DNA of 64,000 nt from Edaphochlamys debaryana (Eukaryota; Chlorophyta; Chlorophyceae; Chlamydomonadales). Position numbers and translations under genes: made by a program. This document shows positions 8,674 through 18,170 of this stretch, piece after piece. Under the pieces are notes generated by a model that was not told the origin of the DNA, did no database searches, and was given only the letters and a program-made list of their open reading frames with translations. Within the stretch, counting starts at the first letter, position 1. Each line of letters opens with the position of its first letter. The stretch is taken from positions 496,001-560,000 of the forward strand of contig JAEHOE010000081.1 in NCBI GenBank assembly GCA_016858145.1, in the 5' to 3' direction.

Positions 8674-9560
8674 GTGGTGCGGGGTGACGAAAGCGCGTTG
8701 AAGGGCTTGTGCGCAGAGAAAGAGGCGTGCAGCAGCTGGAGTCTGCAGGCCTGTCGATGGCGGAGGGCACGGCGAGGGTGCCGTCGTTGCGCCGCTCCAG
8801 CAGCGAGGCGGGCTCCAGGCCGGTCAGGGCGGCTATCTCCTCTGGCAGCAGCGGCGAAGGCACGGCCGAGGCGGTGGAGGCTAGCTGGATCGTGGCGAGG
8901 TTGCCCGGCGGGAAGACGGTGACGGGGCGACCCGGCACGTCGCAGGCCGAGTAGGGCTCGCCAAGGGGCGCCTCGCAGAGGGGCAGGCGGCGCGAGGGTA
9001 CCGCTGCAGCTGCCGAGAGGTTACTGGGGCTCCAGGCGCCAGATGTCGCCACCTTGCGCAGGTGCTCGGGGGCTGCTAGGTTGGTGCAGAAGGCGCGCAG
9101 CGAGTGCTGGGCCCTGCCCATGGCGGCGGTGTCCAGCGTGAGGCAGGTCCCAAAGGGCGTGTCCGCAGACGCTGGAGGCTCGGGCTCCAGAAGGAAGCCG
9201 GGCGCGAGTCGAGGTTGCAGCTCTTGGAGCCTGCCAAGGAGCTCTAGCACTCTATCTGGCGGAGCCAGGGTCGAGTCTAGGTTGCCGAGCACCAACCACT
9301 GCTGCCCTGACTTGGCGGAAGCAGCAAGGAGGTGGTCGTTGGTGAGCGGGCCGGGCGGCAGCGCGGCCCAGGGGCTTTCAACGGCGGAGCCGCGAAGCTG
9401 TCGGGGAAAGGAGGCACGGAGCCAGCCCAGGCGGCGGCGCAGCAGCGAATGCTCTTGCGCGGGCGCGCCCAGGGTGTGATAACTGCGCACGGTCCAGCCC
9501 GCCCGGAGGCAGGGCCTCGAGGCCCGTGGCAGCGGAGGTGCCGCACTCCACGACTACCAG
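8618..9560 (-). CDS. cytosine-C5 DNA methyltransferase-like domain inserted between RNase H and integrase
   Basis: Two frames must be joined. The upper part, in the RT frame at about 9505-9565, reads LVVVECGTSAATGLEAL, like SAM motif I. From about 9505 down the frame starting near 9490 continues with AGWTVRSYH. At about 9060-9140 it shows LDTAAMGRAQHSLRAF followed by CTNLA. This matches motif VIII of C5-methyltransferases (aromatic-G-x-x-x-x-R-x-R then W/x-TN). Further on come CDVPGRPVTVFP and, near the end, LLPEEIAALTGLEP, like motifs IX/X. Where PCQ (motif IV, catalytic Cys) should be, the sequence reads LLAASAKSGQQW, so the catalytic Cys is not visible. Motif VI (ENV) is also poor. A frameshift to the integrase ORF lies at about 8700-8750. 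Assignment rests on motif order. Confidence 0.6.
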
Positions 9561-11291
9561 CCCTTCCGTGAAGGCGTGCTCCAGGAAGTGGTGCGAGAGC
9601 AGGCTGGTGTCGAGAGCGGCGGTGCGGCCCTCGGCAACTCGGCGGGGACGCGGCGGTGAAAGCGAGGTCGCCCGGAGGGCGTCTCGGGCCTCGCGCACGA
9701 CGCGGTTGGCGGTGAGGTTGGCCTGTCGGGTCAGGAGCTGAGCCGCAGTGCACTCGGGGTCGGCGAAGCGCTCGACGGGGTCAGAGGCCGTGCCGTTGCC
9801 GCCAGCGAGCCACTCGTCGGGAGAGGGAGCGAGGGCGGAGCCCTGTCCCGTGACGGTGGCCAGCAGGGAGTACTCCTCGTGAGCGCGCAGCGCCAGGACT
9901 TGGACTGCAGACATGAGCGCCGTGGGTTGCGCCGAGGGCATGACGGTCGGATACGGGACGAGCCGAGGTGGCGGCGGCTTGGCGTCGGAGTCCTCGTCCA
10001 TGCGGGCTCCGGAGCCGTCAGCGCTCGAGGGCAGAGGCGAGCGGCTGAGGTCAGCGTTATAGTGGAGCTGGCCTGGCCGATGGGCGACATCGAAGTCGTA
10101 CTCTTGCATCAATAGGGCCCAGCGAGCGTACTGCCCCACTAGGTTTTGGTTCTCCATCAGCCAGAGCAGGGGCGCGTGGTCGGTGACCAGGATGAAGCGT
10201 GGCCCTATCAGGTAGGGGCGCAGCATCTTCATTGCCCAGCAGGCAGCCAGCATCTCACCCTTGTAGGAGGTGTAGTTGCGCTCGTGCACGTTGAGTGAGC
10301 GCGAGATGCAGGCAACCATGTACTCATGCCCTTCGTCATCCAGTTGGCCTAGGACGGCGCTGATGCCTACATTGGAAAAGTCAGTGTGCAGGATCAGTCG
10401 ACGGTTGGGATCAGGCTTGCGGAGCAGCCGGTCGTTGGTCGAGAACTCGGCCTTGAGCTGGTCCAAGGCCTCCTGGTGGCGCGGCTGCCAGGTCTCGGGA
10501 CCCCACGTGACACCCTTCTTGGTGAGCTCGTAGAGTGGGTTGGCGATGCAGGCGAAGCGGGGGATGTAACAACGATAGTAGTTGCAGAGGCCGAGCAGGG
10601 CTTGGAGCTCGGTCAGCGAGCGAGGGGGCTGGATGGCTTGGATCGCAGCGACCTTGGCCTGAACCGGGCGAAGCCCGTCAGCGCTCACCATGTGGCCCAG
10701 GAACTCTATCTTGTCCGCCGTGACCACACTTTTGTCGGGGTGCAGCTTAATGTTGATCTCGTCCAACATCGCGAGAAACCGCGTGAGATTCTGCTCGTGC
10801 TCCTCTGCCGTACGGCCGGTTACTGCGGCGTCGTTGACAAAAAGGTACACGCAGTCCTGCAGGCCGTACTTCCGTACGTGGTGCAAAAGTACTCGCTGCC
10901 AAGCTGCCGTGGCATTGACGGCGCCGTACATCAACCGTTTGTACCGCCAGAGGGTGTTGTTCCACCAGAACGAGGTCTTATCGCGATCCTCCTCGGCGAG
11001 CGGCAGTTGGTTGAACGCGGCGCGGCAGTCGCATGAATCGCGCGCCCAGGATGCGGTCGAACAGGTCTTCCGGCGCCGGCGGCCGGAAATAATCGCGCAC
11101 GCTCGCTGCATTTATACGGCGCGCGTCCGCACAATAGCGGTACTCGTTGGACTCGTACGAACCGTCAATTCCCTTCTTACGTGGCAGGGTTACATTCATC
11201 GCGTACTGCGTGGAGTTGGACGGCTCGATAATGTCGGCACCGTACAGCTCGCGCCCTTGGCATCCTCGACCAACCGCTCGGCAGCCAAATG
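9378..11291 (-). CDS. reverse transcriptase and RNase H (Gypsy pol), frameshifted, RT active site altered
   Basis: The RT N-terminal part (ADIIEPSNSTQYAMNV, YCADARRINA) is in the frame covering 10978-11291. From about 11040 the protein moves to the frame of the 577-codon ORF ending at 9378 (CRAAFNQLPLAEED). The active-site box reads VYLFVNDAAV where Gypsy RTs have Y/F-x-D-D, so the first catalytic Asp is Asn (codon AAC). KIEFLGHMVS and the thumb follow. RNase H keeps its acidic residues: D in LHTDFSN, E in YKGEMLA, D in VTDHAPL and a final D in NADLSR. Downstream of about 9900 is an Asp/Pro-rich linker and then the methyltransferase-like domain. An upstream link to the protease ORF is broken by TGA 11292-11294 and a shift near 11255. 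Confidence 0.85.
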
Positions 11292-14200
11292 TCATCGCGG
11301 GGCTTCAAATATCGGGTTGTTGTGCTTGAGGTCGAGTCTCACTGGCCCCAACTCGCCTCTATAGCACCCGATGTCCTTCAGACTCCGCGTGAACAAGTGA
11401 TCGTACTTGCCAAACAACGCTCTCAGACCATCACGCTGTGCCTCGGTCATGTCCGGACGTATGCATAAGGTATAGCCTGCCTCCTGCTTGACTAAAGTGG
11501 AGTCTTCGGGCGGCGCCCTAGCCCCGTCGGGAGTCGTCACATTTGCAGGAGAAGGCCCAAGTGCAGCTACGTCAGGCGGCTCTGTCGGCGGAGCCGCAGG
11601 CCTCTCTACACTAGATGCGTTTGCAGGTGCGGTGCCCGTGACAAAGGTGCTCGGTGGCTCTGCTAGAGGTGTCTCAGCCGAGGGCGAGCCCGCAGGCGGG
11701 GCCTGGGGCGGTGAGCGCCTCGCCGGCGGTGCCGGGTCACGCAGCTGGACGCGCCGCATGGCTTGCTCCAGCGGGGTGGTGGCGGGCGACTGCTCCAGCT
11801 GCGCCCAGCTTGGAGCCAGCCACTGCCCCCCCTGAGGGTAAGCCGGATGCGGAACGCAGTTGGGCGCCGCGTCCGACAGCCGCCAGCAGCCCAGGAAGAC
11901 CAGCATCACGATGGCGAAGGTGAAGGTCTTGTAGCTGTTGAGGCGCCAGCGCGCCGGCGTCGCCGACTTGGTGTTGGCGTCGGGCGGTGCGTACTTGCGC
12001 TTGGACACCTTGGCGCCCGCCGCGGCCGCCCAGCGCTCCGCCCGTTGCTGCAGGAACTGTCGCTTGACTAGGCTCAGGTACTGGCAACGCGCCTGCTCCA
12101 TGGCGGCAAAGACCTGCGCACGCCGCTCCTCCTGTCGGCGCAGCTCGCGCCTCGCTTGGCGGGCCAGCTTGCGGTTGATGCTGCGCGTGACGCGGCGCAG
12201 GATCATGCAGCCCAGCCTCCACTGCACGTGCTCCATCCAGTCATCCAGCTGCTCGTCCAGCTCCGCGTCATCATCAGACCCCTCCTCACTGCTGGTCGAG
12301 TGCCAGTCCTCGTCTTCGGTGTTGGTGGTGTTGGCACCGAAGGTGTCGTACGGCTGCACGGGGCCGTAGACGGGGCTGGCCGCGATCAGGCACGCGATGG
12401 CCCTGGGGCAGTGCGGGAGGGGAACCCAGATGCCGAAGGTGGTGGCACCGTAAGCAACAGTGCGGGCACCAAGATCGCAGAGCAGGTGCAGGGCGCGAGC
12501 GAAGGACATGCCGTAGACGTCGTGGTCAATCAGGCCGCAGCTGGGGAGGGAGCCGGAGCCCTTGGCCTGCGACTCAGTACCGGCGGCGCCGGGAGCCGAG
12601 GACTCACCAGTCTCGAGGGGCTCCGCAGCGGGGCTGAGACCGGCGGCGCCGGGGCCGTTGATGCTGCGCTTGGCGGGGGTGTTGGCCTTGACCCAAAAGG
12701 GCAGCTGGCGCGGAGTCGCACCGCACTTGCTGTCGGGCAGCTCCTCCTTCCTCCGTTCGCCGGCGGGGCCGGGAGCGGAGTCACCGTTGGCGGAGGCGGG
12801 TTGCTCGTCCTGCGCGGTGGCGTCAGCGCAGGCCTCGGGCTTGGTCGCGAGCGGCGGGGCTGGCTCGAGCAGCTTTGAAGACGAGGCGAGCTCGGACTCG
12901 GGCTCGGGCTCGGACTCCACCCCCCCCCTGCTCAAGGCCGGGGCTGCCGTGAGGGCGCAGAAGCGGATGGCGTTGTCGGTGTACCGGTTGCAGAGCCAGA
13001 GCCGGGTGCGCCAGGAGGCGACGTCATTGATGGGGTAGCTGAGCCAGCACTCGTCGCCGGCGGGGCGGATGCAGATGTTGGCTCTCAGCAGGGAGAGGAA
13101 AGGGCGCCCAAACACGATGCCGTAGGGCAGGTCTGTCTCGGGCAGGACGGGTGCCACGGGCACGTCCACCATGATCGCTGCCGGCTCATCTGGGGCACCG
13201 TTGCGGGTCAGGGTACCGTTGATGAACACGCGCACGTCGCGTGCCGTGCAGTCGGTGATGTACTTAGCATTCTTGGTGCCGCACGCTCCAAAGATACTGA
13301 TGGGCTCGGCTTCGTGGTTGAGCCTGGGCACCCCGATGTGCTCTGTAGAGACGGGCATGTGGCCAAAGAGATCTCGACGCATGAGGCAGCTTGCCCCGGT
13401 GAGACCCATGTCGACGCTGAACGCTGCCGTCGTGATGTCGAGCCCCGCGCACATGATCTCGATCTTGGGAATGCCTTGGGACTCCCATCGGGCTCGCTCG
13501 TTGTCGCCAAACGGTAGGCCGGTGCTCAGGTCGTTGCCGTCCCCTGGCGCAACATCGTCGCTGCACGAGGTGCCGTAGTAGCGGGTAGACGCCAGGGCGC
13601 AGACGGGAGGCGGCGGCCTTGGCTGAGCTACGGCGGCCTCGCGTTCTGCACAGCGCGGGTACGGCGCCGCCATGGTGTCTTCACCGAAGATGACGTCTCC
13701 GACCAAGATGGCCGAAGGCCGGCGCCACATGTAGGCCTGCTGGCTGGCCGGCGGGGATTGGGGTTCCAAACCAGGTTGCTCGGCCGGCTGCGGTGGCACC
13801 AGGGCCTCGTGGACTGTCGAGACGGGCAGCGGCGGCGGCAGGTAAGGGTACCGCGACACCAGAGTCGTAGTCAGCTCCGGGGCCTTGGGGGCGAGCTCGG
13901 CCCCCACGGGACGCGGGCCTTGGTCCGCAGAAGCTGCCGCCTCCGGAGCTGCGGGCGGAGCCCGAGTTGCGGGAGTCGCGGTCGCTTGGCGCTTGGGCGA
14001 AGGCACTGCAGGCGGGGCCTGGGCGCCAGCCTCGAGCGCTTCTCGGTTGCGCACCTGGGCGCTGCCGCTGGGACCCGCCGCCGCGGCGTCGCGCTGGGGC
14101 GCCGCCGAGGTCGAGGGCCCGGTGGCTGCGGCAGAGGGCGCCCCAGAGGGCCGGCTGCGCTCCTGGCGCGGCGGCGGCGGAGTAGGCTGAGGTGCCGGGA

Positions 14201-15326
14201 GCGGTCGCTGCTCCCGCCAGCCAATGGCTTGCCCCTTGAAGGCGAGCCAATCCCTGAGCTTGCGGCACCAGTCGATGTACGCGCTGATGAAGTAGGTGCT
14301 GGAGTGGACGTGGCGTTCACTCTGACGGTAGACGGAGACATTGGGGCGATCGAGGTCAGGGCCCATGCGCGCTAGCACCTCCTCCGTCCACCGGCACTCA
14401 CGGCGAAGCTGCTTGTCGCCTCGGTCGTACGCCTTGGCCAGGGGAAGCGCAGGCAGGTCCTCGGGCCACGGTTGTAGATCGATCTCGTTGATGGGCTGGA
14501 AGAAACCCTTGATGTCCAGACTGCCGAGCGAATCTTGCAGCTCCGGGGTCCACCGTAGCAGCGTGGGTCCGCCCAGCAAGGCGTGCAGCAGGCAGTAGTC
14601 CTGGCTGTGCCGCGACCAAAGGGGGTAGCGCAGCGGGTTGCCGAGCCGGGGGCCGGCCCCTCGGTAGTTCTCGTGACCGGGGAAGATGGCCAGATCTTGG
14701 TAAGCCTGCAGCTTGGTCGCCTCGCGCAGACAGCTGCAGAGGGTGCAGGGGCGGCGTGAGCCTGAGAGCCGTCCAGGCGTCCCAGGGGATCGGCTGCGGG
14801 ACCTCTGCGGAGAGCCCGAAGGTCGGCGGCCGCCAGCTCCACCACTGCCGCTGCGGCGGGGTTGACGGTCGCCTGAACGCTCGCGCTCGTGGTCACGGCC
14901 TCGTCTCTCAGCACCTCTGTCGCGGGAACGGGAGCGGCCGCGGCTGGACTGACGCCCTTCATCTCGGGATGAGGCGGGGCGCCGTGGGTGGTCGTGCGTC
15001 GCCAGGGCCTGGATCTCGGGGCCCCCCTTCGGCGGAGCCGAGGCGGCGGACGTTGGCGCTTGGGTGTGGTGCGGCTCCACCTCCTCGAGTTGGGGCCCAG
15101 ACAGCTCCCCACGCGCGTCAGCCTCCGCCAGCTCCTCGTCCTCGTACACGAGCATCTCCTCCTCGACCACCTCCTCCGCAGTGTCGAGGCTGGTGGCGAA
15201 GGCCACGCTGGCGCCGTCCGTGGGGCTCCAGTCCCATATGCGGATGCGGCGGTCGCTCAGCCCCAGTGAAGACGCCAGCGGGCGAGCGCAGTCGCTGGGA
15301 TCGAACCGCATGGTGGGGATGTGCAC
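11292..15326 (-). CDS. large retrotransposon ORF with RS-rich region, retropepsin and RT entry segment
   Basis: A 1344-codon frame. Residues 121-180 are an Arg/Ser-rich stretch (for example RGRSRSRDRG and QRSRSRSPG) like the RS domains of splicing factors. A long Pro/Ala linker follows. The retropepsin begins near 620: AAFSVDMGLTGASCLMRR has D639 but DMG in place of the usual DTG/DSG. YGIVFGRPFL at 735-744 matches the hydrophobic-Gly-Arg strand near the protease C-terminus. A Glu/Asp cluster at 1002-1030 and a basic coiled-coil-like region at 1040-1100 precede a hydrophobic segment at 1134-1150 (FTFAIVMLVFLGCW). The C-terminus (FTRSLKDIGCYRGELGP and HNNPIFEAPR) is the typical lead-in to a Gypsy RT and stops at TGA 11292. 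Confidence 0.75.
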   Translation of the reverse strand: MHIPTMRFDPSDCARPLASSLGLSDRRIRIWDWSPTDGASVAFATSLDTAEEVVEEEMLVYEDEELAEADARGELSGPQLEEVEPHHTQAPTSAASAPPKGGPEIQALATHDHPRRPASSRDEGRQSSRGRSRSRDRGAERRGRDHERERSGDRQPRRSGSGGAGGRRPSGSPQRSRSRSPGTPGRLSGSRRPCTLCSCLREATKLQAYQDLAIFPGHENYRGAGPRLGNPLRYPLWSRHSQDYCLLHALLGGPTLLRWTPELQDSLGSLDIKGFFQPINEIDLQPWPEDLPALPLAKAYDRGDKQLRRECRWTEEVLARMGPDLDRPNVSVYRQSERHVHSSTYFISAYIDWCRKLRDWLAFKGQAIGWREQRPLPAPQPTPPPPRQERSRPSGAPSAAATGPSTSAAPQRDAAAAGPSGSAQVRNREALEAGAQAPPAVPSPKRQATATPATRAPPAAPEAAASADQGPRPVGAELAPKAPELTTTLVSRYPYLPPPLPVSTVHEALVPPQPAEQPGLEPQSPPASQQAYMWRRPSAILVGDVIFGEDTMAAPYPRCAEREAAVAQPRPPPPVCALASTRYYGTSCSDDVAPGDGNDLSTGLPFGDNERARWESQGIPKIEIMCAGLDITTAAFSVDMGLTGASCLMRRDLFGHMPVSTEHIGVPRLNHEAEPISIFGACGTKNAKYITDCTARDVRVFINGTLTRNGAPDEPAAIMVDVPVAPVLPETDLPYGIVFGRPFLSLLRANICIRPAGDECWLSYPINDVASWRTRLWLCNRYTDNAIRFCALTAAPALSRGGVESEPEPESELASSSKLLEPAPPLATKPEACADATAQDEQPASANGDSAPGPAGERRKEELPDSKCGATPRQLPFWVKANTPAKRSINGPGAAGLSPAAEPLETGESSAPGAAGTESQAKGSGSLPSCGLIDHDVYGMSFARALHLLCDLGARTVAYGATTFGIWVPLPHCPRAIACLIAASPVYGPVQPYDTFGANTTNTEDEDWHSTSSEEGSDDDAELDEQLDDWMEHVQWRLGCMILRRVTRSINRKLARQARRELRRQEERRAQVFAAMEQARCQYLSLVKRQFLQQRAERWAAAAGAKVSKRKYAPPDANTKSATPARWRLNSYKTFTFAIVMLVFLGCWRLSDAAPNCVPHPAYPQGGQWLAPSWAQLEQSPATTPLEQAMRRVQLRDPAPPARRSPPQAPPAGSPSAETPLAEPPSTFVTGTAPANASSVERPAAPPTEPPDVAALGPSPANVTTPDGARAPPEDSTLVKQEAGYTLCIRPDMTEAQRDGLRALFGKYDHLFTRSLKDIGCYRGELGPVRLDLKHNNPIFEAPR

Positions 15327-15341
15327 GGAGACGGTCTTGAG

Positions 15342-16358
15342 CTAGGCCTTGGCCTCAGCCACCGGAGGTGGCGAGGGCTCGGAGGGCAGCAGGGCCGTGG
15401 CGTAGCAGGCACGGAGCGAGGCTGCCACCTTCTCCAGCTCCGGCGGGGCCGGGACCAGCGCCACGTGGCCGTTGATGGTCTCGTCGCCCTGGTGCAGCCC
15501 GGAGCGGAAACGGAGGTGCGGGCGCGGGTAGTAGTCGTACAGCATGCCGCACTGGTGGAAGAGCGGCCCGCCCCACAGCATGGTGAAGAGGCCAGCCGCC
15601 CAGTCGTCGGGGACGACCAGGAAGTCCCCGCAGACGCGCAGCTCGGACGCGGTGCCGGGCGTGATGACGTTCCACACGCGGGCGATGCCGAGGGGTCGGC
15701 TGCTCTGGCGCAGGGACTTGACGCCGGCGTTGCAGGGCTCCAGCTTGACGCCGAGGCTCTCGTACAAGCTCTCGATCATCAGGCCCACTGTGTTGCACAC
15801 AGTGTCGGGACCGATGCCGGGAGGGAAGATCAGGGTACCGTCGGCCTTGAGCAGGCCAGCGCCGCGCTTGGGGTCGCTGTTGTCGACATAGTGGAGGGAG
15901 CCGGCGAGCTCGCTCCTCAAGTACTGCTTGATCTCCTCCACCTTGGAGCCGGCGGTGGCAGCCGTGGATGAGCAGGCGAGGGCGGAGGCCTCGGGCAACA
16001 CCTCGGGGGTCTTGAGCAGATCCAGCAGCTCGGCCATCATCTTGCCCAGGATCTCGAGCGCCGCAGCTGTCTTGCCCGGCGCCATGGGGCCGAAGCGGAC
16101 GTTGGAGCTGCCGTCCTTCATGTGCGAGAAGGAGACCTGCTCCACGGGCGGCAGGCGCATGGAGCTGGGCAGCGGCCCGGGGGGCAGCTGCCGGAAGCTG
16201 GCAGGCATGGGCTCCTTGGTGGTGTTGAAGACTGCGGCCGGGGAGGCCTGCGGCGGCCACACGGTCTGACCCTGGATCGGCGTTGGCGGCCCAGTCGGGG
16301 ACACGGCGGGGCCGGTCTCCTTGCTGGCGAAGCTGCCGACGCTGTTGCGCGAGCTCAT
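15342..16358 (-). CDS. retrotransposon ORF2, unknown function, overlapping the gag stop
   Basis: 338 codons. Its ATG (16358-16356) overlaps the gag TGA (16357-16355) as ATGA, next to a run of ten G on the coding strand. This suggests reinitiation or frameshift coupling. The sequence is globular-looking: an N-terminal Pro/Ser leader, a helical segment KTAAALEILGKMMAELLDLL, and a Trp/Tyr-rich C-terminal half (RVWNVITPG, LFTMLWGGPLFHQCGM). I recognise no family. By position it could be part of the capsid or a nucleic-acid chaperone. It ends only 15 bp before the start of the protease ORF. Confidence 0.6.
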   Translation of the reverse strand: MSSRNSVGSFASKETGPAVSPTGPPTPIQGQTVWPPQASPAAVFNTTKEPMPASFRQLPPGPLPSSMRLPPVEQVSFSHMKDGSSNVRFGPMAPGKTAAALEILGKMMAELLDLLKTPEVLPEASALACSSTAATAGSKVEEIKQYLRSELAGSLHYVDNSDPKRGAGLLKADGTLIFPPGIGPDTVCNTVGLMIESLYESLGVKLEPCNAGVKSLRQSSRPLGIARVWNVITPGTASELRVCGDFLVVPDDWAAGLFTMLWGGPLFHQCGMLYDYYPRPHLRFRSGLHQGDETINGHVALVPAPPELEKVAASLRACYATALLPSEPSPPPVAEAKA

Positions 16359-18048
16359 ACCCCCCCCCCCAGCTGGGAGACCGAAGCCGACGTGGCCAGG
16401 GCTGCGCCGGGGGTGCCGTACTCCACGTACGTGACGAACGTACTGTTGTACGAGTGCTGGGCCACCGAGAGGACGTCCGTGTGCAGAGCAGAGGCCGAGC
16501 TTGGCGCGTACGAGGATGGCGGTGGGTGCGAGAAGGGCGGAGCCCCGTAGCCCATGGGCCAGGACGGTGGTGGCGGCACACCGGGCGGCGGGGCCGCCGG
16601 GGCCCGGAAGGAGGCCGAGGACGCGAAGGCACCTGCAGGCGGAGCCTGAGGACCCTGGCCGTAGCCGTAGCTGTGGCCGTACGACGAGGGCGGCGGCGTG
16701 GAGTAGCCGTAGCCGTAGCCGTAGGACGCAGGACCCTGGCCGTAGTGCAGCGCCGCAGGCGGAGCCTGGGACTGCAGGTATGGCGAGGCCTCTGCAGCGT
16801 AGGCCGCGTGCTGCGGGTTGCCCTTGCCCCGGTTGTTGTCCTTGGGCTTGGCGTAGTCCTGCCTGCGGGGGCGGTCGCCCTGCGGCTGCTGCTGGCGTGG
16901 CGCCGAGAGCAGCGCCGCGTACTCCGGCTTCTTGCGGACCAGCTCCGCCCAGGCGTTGTCCATGTTGATGGACTTGGGGTGGCCGGGCAGCGCCGTCAGG
17001 TTGCCGGCCTTGGCGTTGGCCGTGCAGAAGTCCACCGAGTGGTGCTTGGCGTTGCAGAAGGAGCAGTCGCCCGTGGAGCCGGTGGCGGGGCCGGGCTCCG
17101 CCTTGGGCCAGCGGGGCTTGCTGCCGCCGCTCGACTGCTGCTGCTGCTGGCGCCCGCCCGCCTGGCCGCCGTAGCCCCTGCCGTTGTCCTGGCGACCGGA
17201 GTGCGTGGCCAGGGCCGAGACGCTGTTGGCCATGCGCTCGATCTGCGACGAAAGGCGGGCGATGTCGGCCGAGCCCACGCCGGGGGCGCTGGTGCTCTTG
17301 GAGACGGGGCCAGCAGACGTGGCGAACGCCTTGACCTTCTTGGGGTCCTTGACCTTGCTGTCGGCCACCTCCTGCTCGATCCGGAAGGCACTGTAGATCT
17401 CGTGGCAGCGGACTATGGCCTTGGCGAGGTCCCAGGCGGTGGGGTCGCTGTCCTCCTTGCCCAGGTAGCTGACCTTGATGGTGTCGTTCATGAAGCTGGC
17501 CTTGACCCAGTGCGACTCCATGACGGCCCGGAGCCAGCGCTCGGTGTGGACGCGCCTCGAGATGCTGGCCTCGCTGATGGGCCTGACGATGGAGAGGAAG
17601 CGAGCGCCCGCCGTCATGGGGTCCTCGAGGGGCTCGACGCCGAAGGTGTCGTAGCTCTTCTTGGACGTGGGGTCCTCGCGGCCGAACTTCTTGGCCAGGG
17701 CCTCCAGCAGGTACTCGCAGGTGTCAAGCTTGAGGTCAGGGAGCTTGGCCTGGCCCTTGTACTCGGGGGGATTGGCGTCGCCGGCGTGGAGCAGGGTCCA
17801 CTTGTCCTTGTGCTCAGCCAGGGCCTCGGCGCCCTCGGTCGCGCACCAGCCTTGCACGACCAGGTTGAGGTTGTTGCCCCCATCCTTGGTGAGCCCCCCG
17901 GCCATGCCGGCGAGGATGAGCTCGGCAATCAGGGCCTTGTTGTCGCCTCGGTCATGGCCCACTGCTTGACGAACAGGCGAGCGGACTGCAGGAAGGCAGG
18001 AAGGGAAGTTGGCTTAGCATCGAAGCTGGGGCAGTTGCGGTCGCCCAT
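16355..18048 (-). CDS. gag (capsid/nucleocapsid) of the Gypsy element, frameshifted near its start
   Basis: The main frame from 17962 has 535 codons. It begins with a helical capsid-like region (ALIAELILAG, then RRVHTERWLRAVMESHW) to about residue 200. A Gln/Gly-rich linker leads to one zinc knuckle, CSFCNAKHHSVDFC (C300, C303, H308, C313), followed by a Tyr/Gly/Pro-rich tail. The likely true start is ATG 18048 in another frame (MGDRNCPSF, with LPAFLQSARLFVKQWAM). The frames meet at about 17945, where the run GAGGCGAC appears to lack one G, so this copy carries a single-base lesion. Family knowledge: gag packages element RNA in cytoplasmic particles. Confidence 0.75.
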
Positions 18049-18170
18049 ATCTTCGTCTTCACTCCACCTGGGCGGAGCCCGGGGAGCTAGCTGAGCAGCA
18101 GGTGCCGGCGCAGGCAGCGCCGGGGCGGGAAGCGGAAGGCCTCCGCCGTCCCCCTCAGCAGGTGCTAAGC

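Noticed and set aside
16283..18094. 603-codon plus-strand ORF
   Set aside because: Exact antisense of gag; Arg/Leu/Gly-rich shadow without motifs.
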